Positions 59,847 through 64,000 of a DNA stretch of 64,000 nt are shown here, in pieces. The stretch covers positions 310,001 through 374,000 of the forward strand of contig NZ_BMRC01000007.1 in the NCBI RefSeq assembly GCF_014648435.1, read 5' to 3'. The notes beneath the pieces were generated by a model, which was not told the DNA's origin, searched no databases, and saw only the letters and a program-made list of their open reading frames with translations. The DNA comes from Nonomuraea spiralis. Its GTDB lineage: Bacteria > Actinomycetota > Actinomycetes > Streptosporangiales > Streptosporangiaceae. The translations under genes and the position numbers were made by a program. Position 1 is the stretch's first letter. Every line of letters begins with the position of its first letter.

Positions 59847-60836
59847 GTGGCTTCACCCCGGTTGATCTCCTGCGTTCTCGCCCTGGCGACGGTGACGCTC
59901 GCCGCCTGCTCCTCCCCTCCACCGCTGACCGGTGGTGAGCCGAAGGTCAGCGGCGTGGCGGACGGCAAGGGCGGAGGTCCCGGCGGCGACCCCGGAGGCG
60001 ACCCCACGGCGGGTCCCAGCCCGAGCGCGAGCGGCCTGACGCCGGAGGCGTACAAGGGCGAGCTGGACAGCAGGCACAAGTCGATGCTCGCCGCGATCAA
60101 CGCCATGGCCGGCGCGCGCGGGGTCCAGGCGCTCAACCAGCGCGTGGACAAGGCCGAGCAGGCGCTGAGCGGCGCCGCCGACGCCCTGGCCGCGCTCACC
60201 CCGCCCGACGCCGTACGCGCCCAGCACGACGCGTACGTCACCAGCCTGCGCGACTTCGCCACCGAGCTCGGCTCCACGGCCGGCAAGGTCGGCAGCCGCG
60301 AGCTGTGCACCTCCTCGGCCGTGCTGAGCGACGTAGGCACCCAGCTCACCGCCCTGAACAAGGCGGGCGAGGCCCTGCAGAGCGCCGGCGACTACCCGGC
60401 CGACGTCGTCACGGTCAAGGCCGGCGGCAAGCAGAACAGGCGGCTGAAGAACGGCGCGTTCATCCGCAGGTCCGCGATGGGCGGCCGCAGCTCCCTGGAG
60501 ATCGACAACGGCGGCACCCGCGACGCCGTCGTCACCGTGGTCAAGGGCGGCAGCAAGACCTTCAGCGTGTACGTGCGCAAGAGGACCAAGTTCAAGGTCA
60601 GGGGCGTGCGCGACGGCGCGTACAAGATCTACTTCACGCACGGCGTGGACTGGGACGGCAAGAACAAGTCCTTCACCCGGCAGTGCAGCTTCGAGCGTTT
60701 CCAGAAGTCGGTGAAGTTCAAGACCACGGTCACCGCCACCCAGATCCTCTGGCACGACTGGCGGATCACCCTGCACGCCATCACCGGCGGCAACGCCCGT
60801 ACGGCGCCCGTCAACCCGGACGACTTCCCCGGCTGA
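59847..60836 (+). CDS. Lipoprotein of unknown function
   Basis: The 329-residue protein has a lipoprotein signal with lipobox LAAC (Cys21), a Gly/Pro/Asp-rich spacer (about 25-60), a helical region with a Cys (about 65-190) and a beta-rich basic region with the repeated pattern KTFSVYVRKRTKFKVRGVRDGAYKIYFTHGVDWDGKNKSF. The last part resembles secreted actinobacterial lipoproteins of unknown role. It should sit on the outer face of the membrane. It ends before a strong terminator. Confidence 0.8.
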   Translation: MASPRLISCVLALATVTLAACSSPPPLTGGEPKVSGVADGKGGGPGGDPGGDPTAGPSPSASGLTPEAYKGELDSRHKSMLAAINAMAGARGVQALNQRVDKAEQALSGAADALAALTPPDAVRAQHDAYVTSLRDFATELGSTAGKVGSRELCTSSAVLSDVGTQLTALNKAGEALQSAGDYPADVVTVKAGGKQNRRLKNGAFIRRSAMGGRSSLEIDNGGTRDAVVTVVKGGSKTFSVYVRKRTKFKVRGVRDGAYKIYFTHGVDWDGKNKSFTRQCSFERFQKSVKFKTTVTATQILWHDWRITLHAITGGNARTAPVNPDDFPG

Positions 60837-60859
60837 CCCGGCACGCCGACCCCCGGCAA

Positions 60860-60895
60860 CGCGAAAGGGCCGCGCGGGAGCGCGGCCCTTTCGCG
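60860..60895. terminator. Strong bidirectional terminator
   Basis: A perfect 16-bp stem (CGCGAAAGGGCCGCGC at 60860-60875 and its complement at 60880-60895) has the four-base loop GGGA. It lies between the convergent lipoprotein and zinc-ribbon genes. On each strand the stem end is T- or A-rich. Confidence 0.92.
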
Positions 60896-60906
60896 TGTCA
60901 GGACGA

Positions 60907-61161
60907 TCAGGTGGAGAACAGCATGCCCACCCAGCTGCGCTGGCGGTGGTGACCGTAGTGGTGGCCGCCGTGGTGGGGAGCACCCCAGGCCGGGCCGGGG
61001 GCGGGAGGCGGGGGAGCGGCGTTGTACTGCGACTCCATACGGGTCAGGGTCTCGAGCTCGCCATAGTCGAGGAAGATCCCACGGCAGTTGTCACACTGCT
61101 CGATGTGGACGCCGTTGCGCTCATATGTCCGCATGTTGCCGCGGCACTTCGGGCACTGCAT
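60907..61161 (-). CDS. Zinc-ribbon (TFIIB-like) small protein
   Basis: The 84-residue protein has an N-terminal zinc ribbon with MQCPKCRGNMRTYERNGVHIEQCDNCRGIFLDYGELETL (C-x2-C and C-x2-C). A Pro-rich and His/Gly-rich tail follows (PPPPAPGP, HHGGHHYGHH). The zf-TFIIB family is of unknown function; the His tail may bind metal. It is convergent with the lipoprotein. Confidence 0.88.
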   Translation of the reverse strand: MQCPKCRGNMRTYERNGVHIEQCDNCRGIFLDYGELETLTRMESQYNAAPPPPAPGPAWGAPHHGGHHYGHHRQRSWVGMLFST

Positions 61162-61220
61162 CTAAGTCGCTCTCCTTGGATCCAGGGTCTCAGGCTGAAA
61201 CCTACCGCGTGCGGCCCCCG

Positions 61221-62075
61221 TCACGCTCGGACGATTCTGCTGCACGATTCGATTAACGAATGCTCCACCTCGTCCAGTTCCCGGTTCTCGCGCTCGGCGT
61301 TGAGCACCGCCACGGCGGCGAGCTGTACGGTCAGCGCCCGGGCGGGCAGGTCGAGCCGCTGCCAGGGATCGTCGCCCTGGCCGAGCGCGGGGCCGCCCGA
61401 GGCCAGGTAGGCGCCCAGGAAACGTTCCCAGACGGCCGGTTCGAGCAGGCCGGCGGCGTACCAGGCGGCCGGTCGCGCCAGGTCCCAGGCCGGGTCGCCG
61501 ACGCCCAGGTCGTCGACGTCGATGAGCAGCCACCGGTCGCGGCAGACGAGCTGGCCCAGGTGCCAGTCGCCGTGGGTGAGCAGGCCGGGCGCCGGCTCGG
61601 GCTCGGGCAGCTCCTTGAACGCGTGCCTGACGAGCTGCTCGACCGGGCCGTCGCCGTTCATCCTGGACACCGCGCGGGCGGCCCGCGCCGGACCGCCCGC
61701 GGCCGGCATCGGCGGCACCAGCGTCAGGGGGACGGCGTGCAGCCGGGCCAGCAGCCGCGCGCCCTCCTCCCAGGGGGCCGAGGCGGGGTCGTCGTGGGCG
61801 ACCGGGAGCCCGGCCGGCCAGACGGTGACCGCGCGGCCCGCCGCCGTCAGCACCTCGGGGTCCAGCGGGGCCAGCAGCACGCCGCTGACCGCGGCCGAGG
61901 CGGCGGCCCTGAGCCGGAAGCGCAGCGGGTCCACCTCGTCGCGGGCGGAGTGGGCCTTGACCACGACCTCGCCCATCCGTAACACGACCACGTCGGTACG
62001 CGTCTGGTGCCGTACGGGCTCGCCCGTGCCGCCGTATGCCGCGGCGATGCCCGCAAGCTCCTGCTCTAGACCCAC
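61221..62075 (-). CDS. Aminoglycoside-phosphotransferase (APH) family protein
   Basis: The 284-residue protein has the APH kinase-like fold with HGDWHLGQLV (catalytic Asp and Asn-like position) and LLIDVDDLGVGDPAWDLARP (metal-binding Asp). The nucleotide region near VVVLRMGEVVVKAH is less typical. It may phosphorylate a small molecule; many relatives have unknown substrates. GTG 62075 has TAGTCT six bases upstream and no ribosome binding site (leaderless). Confidence 0.85.
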   Translation of the reverse strand: MGLEQELAGIAAAYGGTGEPVRHQTRTDVVVLRMGEVVVKAHSARDEVDPLRFRLRAAASAAVSGVLLAPLDPEVLTAAGRAVTVWPAGLPVAHDDPASAPWEEGARLLARLHAVPLTLVPPMPAAGGPARAARAVSRMNGDGPVEQLVRHAFKELPEPEPAPGLLTHGDWHLGQLVCRDRWLLIDVDDLGVGDPAWDLARPAAWYAAGLLEPAVWERFLGAYLASGGPALGQGDDPWQRLDLPARALTVQLAAVAVLNAERENRELDEVEHSLIESCSRIVRA

Positions 62076-62205
62076 TCGTACAGACTATTGGGCGGTTATG
62101 GGGGTCGCGCCCCACAGCGGCGGCCCGCAAGTCGCCACAAGGGCACCACAAGGGGCGTTCGGCACCATGGGCTCCCTTCCTCTTGCTGAGAAAGGGACAT
62201 CCTCT

Positions 62206-63972
62206 ATGAACAGGACAGCGTTGCTGCTGAGCACGCTGCTGCTCGGCGGCCTGCTGACCGCTCCTCCCGCGTTCGCCGCCGCCTCCACCGAGACCGGCGC
62301 CGCCGCGGTCACGACGGCCGCCACGCGGGTGAAGGCGAATCCGGCCAGGCACTCCGGCGAATGCCCCGTCACCGTCGGCTTCTCCGCCGTCCTGGTGGCC
62401 AGGGGCGCTGGCACTGTCCGCTACCGGTGGGTACGCGGCGACGGAAGCAAGAGCGCGTACAAGAGCGTGCGCACCCGCGGCGTGCGCAAGATCACGGTGA
62501 AGGACCGCCAGACCTTCGACCGGACCACCTCCGGCTGGCAGGCTGTGCAGATCCTCGGGAAGAAGGGGTTGTCGGCCAAAGCCCGCTTCCGCGTGGACTG
62601 CGCGGGCGCGCCCCAGGTGTGGGACGCCGCCCGCCCGCTGCCCGCCGCGCAGGACGAGCCGCTGGTCACGGCAGCCGCCGTCGAGGCCGCGCCGCCGGTC
62701 TACTCCGGGGCCTGCCCCACCACGGTGAGGTTCACGGCCACCGTCCAGGTGTCGCGTATGCCCGCCAGGGTCGACTACCGGTGGATCGACAGCGCCACCG
62801 GCGAGGGCCCGCGCGAGTCGCTGTACTTCGCGGCCGGCGGACCCCGGCTGCGCCAGGTGACGCTGCCGCTCAGCGTCGGCTCCTCCGCCTCCGGATGGAA
62901 GGCCGTCGACCTGCTCACCCCCGGCGGCCACGACTCCGGACGGGCGACGTACCGGGTGACCTGCGGCGACGCCCCGCGACCCACGCCGACGCCCACACCC
63001 ACACCCACCACGACCCCGCCGCCGGCGCAGAAGCCGGAGCTGGAGATCGTGAGCCTGGACCCGGGCGACTACGCGGGCGACTGCGCCGAGCCCGTCGAGT
63101 ACCACGCCCTCGGCCGGGTACGCCTGCCCGCCGGCCCGGAGCAGCAGGTCACCTACTGGTGGACGCAGAAGTCGGCCGAGTGGAAGGGACAGCTCACCTT
63201 CCCCGCCAGCACGCAGCCCCGCTCGCAGGACGTCAGCGCGACCTGGACGTTCGGCCCCAAGGACGCCGGCTCCCAGCAGCTCACGCTCACGGCCCAGGGC
63301 GCCGCCGCACCGGCGACGCGCTCGTTCGCGTTCACCTGCCAGAAGCAGCCGGACGAGCCGACCGTGTCCATCCGGTACCTGACGACTCCCCAGTACAAGG
63401 GCGAGTGCGCCGCCGGCCACAACAGCCGGTCGTTCGCGGCGGTCAGCGCGGACGCCGAGGTCGAGATGGAGTACCGGTTCATCGTGGACGGCGTCGCCGA
63501 ACTGCCGCAGAAGATCCGGCTCAGGCCCGGCGCCCCGGAACAACTCGAAATCCTCCGGTACGACACGCCGGCGAGCAGCGGTTCCGGAAAGGTGCGGTTC
63601 GAGGTGCTCAGCCACAACCGGCCGGTCCTGGAGGCGCCGTACACCTGGACGTGCGTCCCCCGGGACACCTCCGACGTGGTGCGGATCACGGGTGTCCAGA
63701 CCTGGTCCTACGTCGGCGACTGCGTGCTCAGGCCGAGCGTCGCCGTCCACGCCTGGGTCACCGGCACCGAGGGGACGCGGGTCGACCACCGCTCGCTCAG
63801 GGACGGCGGCTCGCCCCAGTCGGGCACGATCACCCTGAGGAAGGGCGGCGTCACCGCCATCGGGGCGGACTGGAGCTGGGGCGACAAACCCAGCGGAACC
63901 CTCACGTTCGAGGTGCTCAGCCAGCACAGGCCGAGCCTGGCGCTGCCCTACTCGGCGACCTGCAAGAAGTGA
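62206..63972 (+). CDS. Secreted protein with five Ig-like repeats
   Basis: The 588-residue protein has a signal peptide (1-25, cleaved near AFA) and five tandem domains of about 85-95 residues at 44-132, 163-253, 285-378, 393-483 and 498-586. Each starts with Y-x-G-x-C or S-G-E-C and ends with a second Cys (for example C53/C132 and C506/C586), so each should hold one disulfide. The core Y-R-W or Y-W-W is repeated. A Thr-Pro linker (about 258-272) separates domains two and three. The kinase at 46084 has one domain of this type. The function is unknown; a surface or adhesion role is possible. AAAGGGA precedes ATG 62206. Confidence 0.87.
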   Translation: MNRTALLLSTLLLGGLLTAPPAFAAASTETGAAAVTTAATRVKANPARHSGECPVTVGFSAVLVARGAGTVRYRWVRGDGSKSAYKSVRTRGVRKITVKDRQTFDRTTSGWQAVQILGKKGLSAKARFRVDCAGAPQVWDAARPLPAAQDEPLVTAAAVEAAPPVYSGACPTTVRFTATVQVSRMPARVDYRWIDSATGEGPRESLYFAAGGPRLRQVTLPLSVGSSASGWKAVDLLTPGGHDSGRATYRVTCGDAPRPTPTPTPTPTTTPPPAQKPELEIVSLDPGDYAGDCAEPVEYHALGRVRLPAGPEQQVTYWWTQKSAEWKGQLTFPASTQPRSQDVSATWTFGPKDAGSQQLTLTAQGAAAPATRSFAFTCQKQPDEPTVSIRYLTTPQYKGECAAGHNSRSFAAVSADAEVEMEYRFIVDGVAELPQKIRLRPGAPEQLEILRYDTPASSGSGKVRFEVLSHNRPVLEAPYTWTCVPRDTSDVVRITGVQTWSYVGDCVLRPSVAVHAWVTGTEGTRVDHRSLRDGGSPQSGTITLRKGGVTAIGADWSWGDKPSGTLTFEVLSQHRPSLALPYSATCKK

Positions 63973-64000
63973 CCGTCACAGCACGATGACCGCGGCCCGG
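63973..64000. other. Window end, no feature seen
   Basis: The last 28 bases after the stop codon hold no recognisable gene or signal. Confidence 0.6.

Noticed and set aside
61847..62056. Second small reverse gene inside the APH gene
   Set aside because: It is an alternate frame of the same strand with Arg/Ser/Cys-rich composition and no start signal.

Overview
The window is very GC-rich DNA with G or C at most third codon positions, frequent GTG starts, few TTA codons, mycothiol-type and F420-type protein families, WhiB/STAS-style regulation genes and many leaderless promoters. This points to a filamentous actinomycete. The gene families and the style of the intergenic DNA suggest Streptosporangiales (for example Nonomuraea or a relative), but that is inference. 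No rRNA, tRNA, CRISPR array, transposase or integrase was seen; it looks like ordinary chromosome with an accessory flavour.

Layout. 1-7.3 kb: a secreted fascin-like/PASTA protein, a DUF1622 membrane protein, an autoregulated TetR gene, then a NarL/DesK-type two-component system next to an ABC exporter and a lipoprotein hydrolase. 7.4-12.1 kb: a partner-switching cluster (two STAS proteins, a small TTA-containing ORF, an RsbW-like ATPase, a SpoIIE-type phosphatase that is frameshifted by one base, and an SDR enzyme). 12.1-18.9 kb: redox genes, including two AhpD-like proteins, one of them translationally coupled to a flavoprotein that resembles animal FOXRED2/ERFAD, followed by a YbdK-type ligase and a cytochrome P450. 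18.9-23.7 kb: two DUF72 genes flanking NAD kinase and a YibE/F membrane protein, then CorA. 23.7-25.1 kb: a short threonyl-tRNA synthetase preceded by a threonine-rich leader peptide and hairpin, which looks like transcription attenuation. 25-31.7 kb: regulators, a PAP2-like protein, DUF427, and a TetR/FAD-monooxygenase divergent pair with three operator copies.

31.7-37 kb: an operon of three unrelated peptidases (C39, S9, M20) and an AAA ATPase. 37-40.2 kb: a CASTOR/POLLUX-like channel and mtnA. 40.3-42.2 kb: a peptidoglycan amidase interrupted by a 361-residue intein. 42.2-48.8 kb: methylmalonyl-CoA mutase (mutA, mutB) and its GTPase chaperone meaB, with a serine/threonine kinase gene lying between them on the other strand. 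49-57.2 kb: a CehA/McbA-like metallohydrolase, a TetR/acyltransferase pair, a GH19 chitinase, a MerR/imine-reductase-like divergent pair and an acyl-CoA ligase. 57.2-64 kb: a CGNR zinc-finger regulator, an ABC-F protein with a long 5' leader, a lipoprotein, a zinc-ribbon protein, an aminoglycoside-phosphotransferase-fold protein and a secreted protein with five Ig-like repeats.

Two window-wide patterns stand out. First, about a dozen genes have a -10 box 6-8 bases before the start codon and no ribosome binding site, so they are probably leaderless. Second, the gaps between convergent genes hold either perfect hairpins or short tandem duplications (10-34 bp) that copy the stop-codon region.
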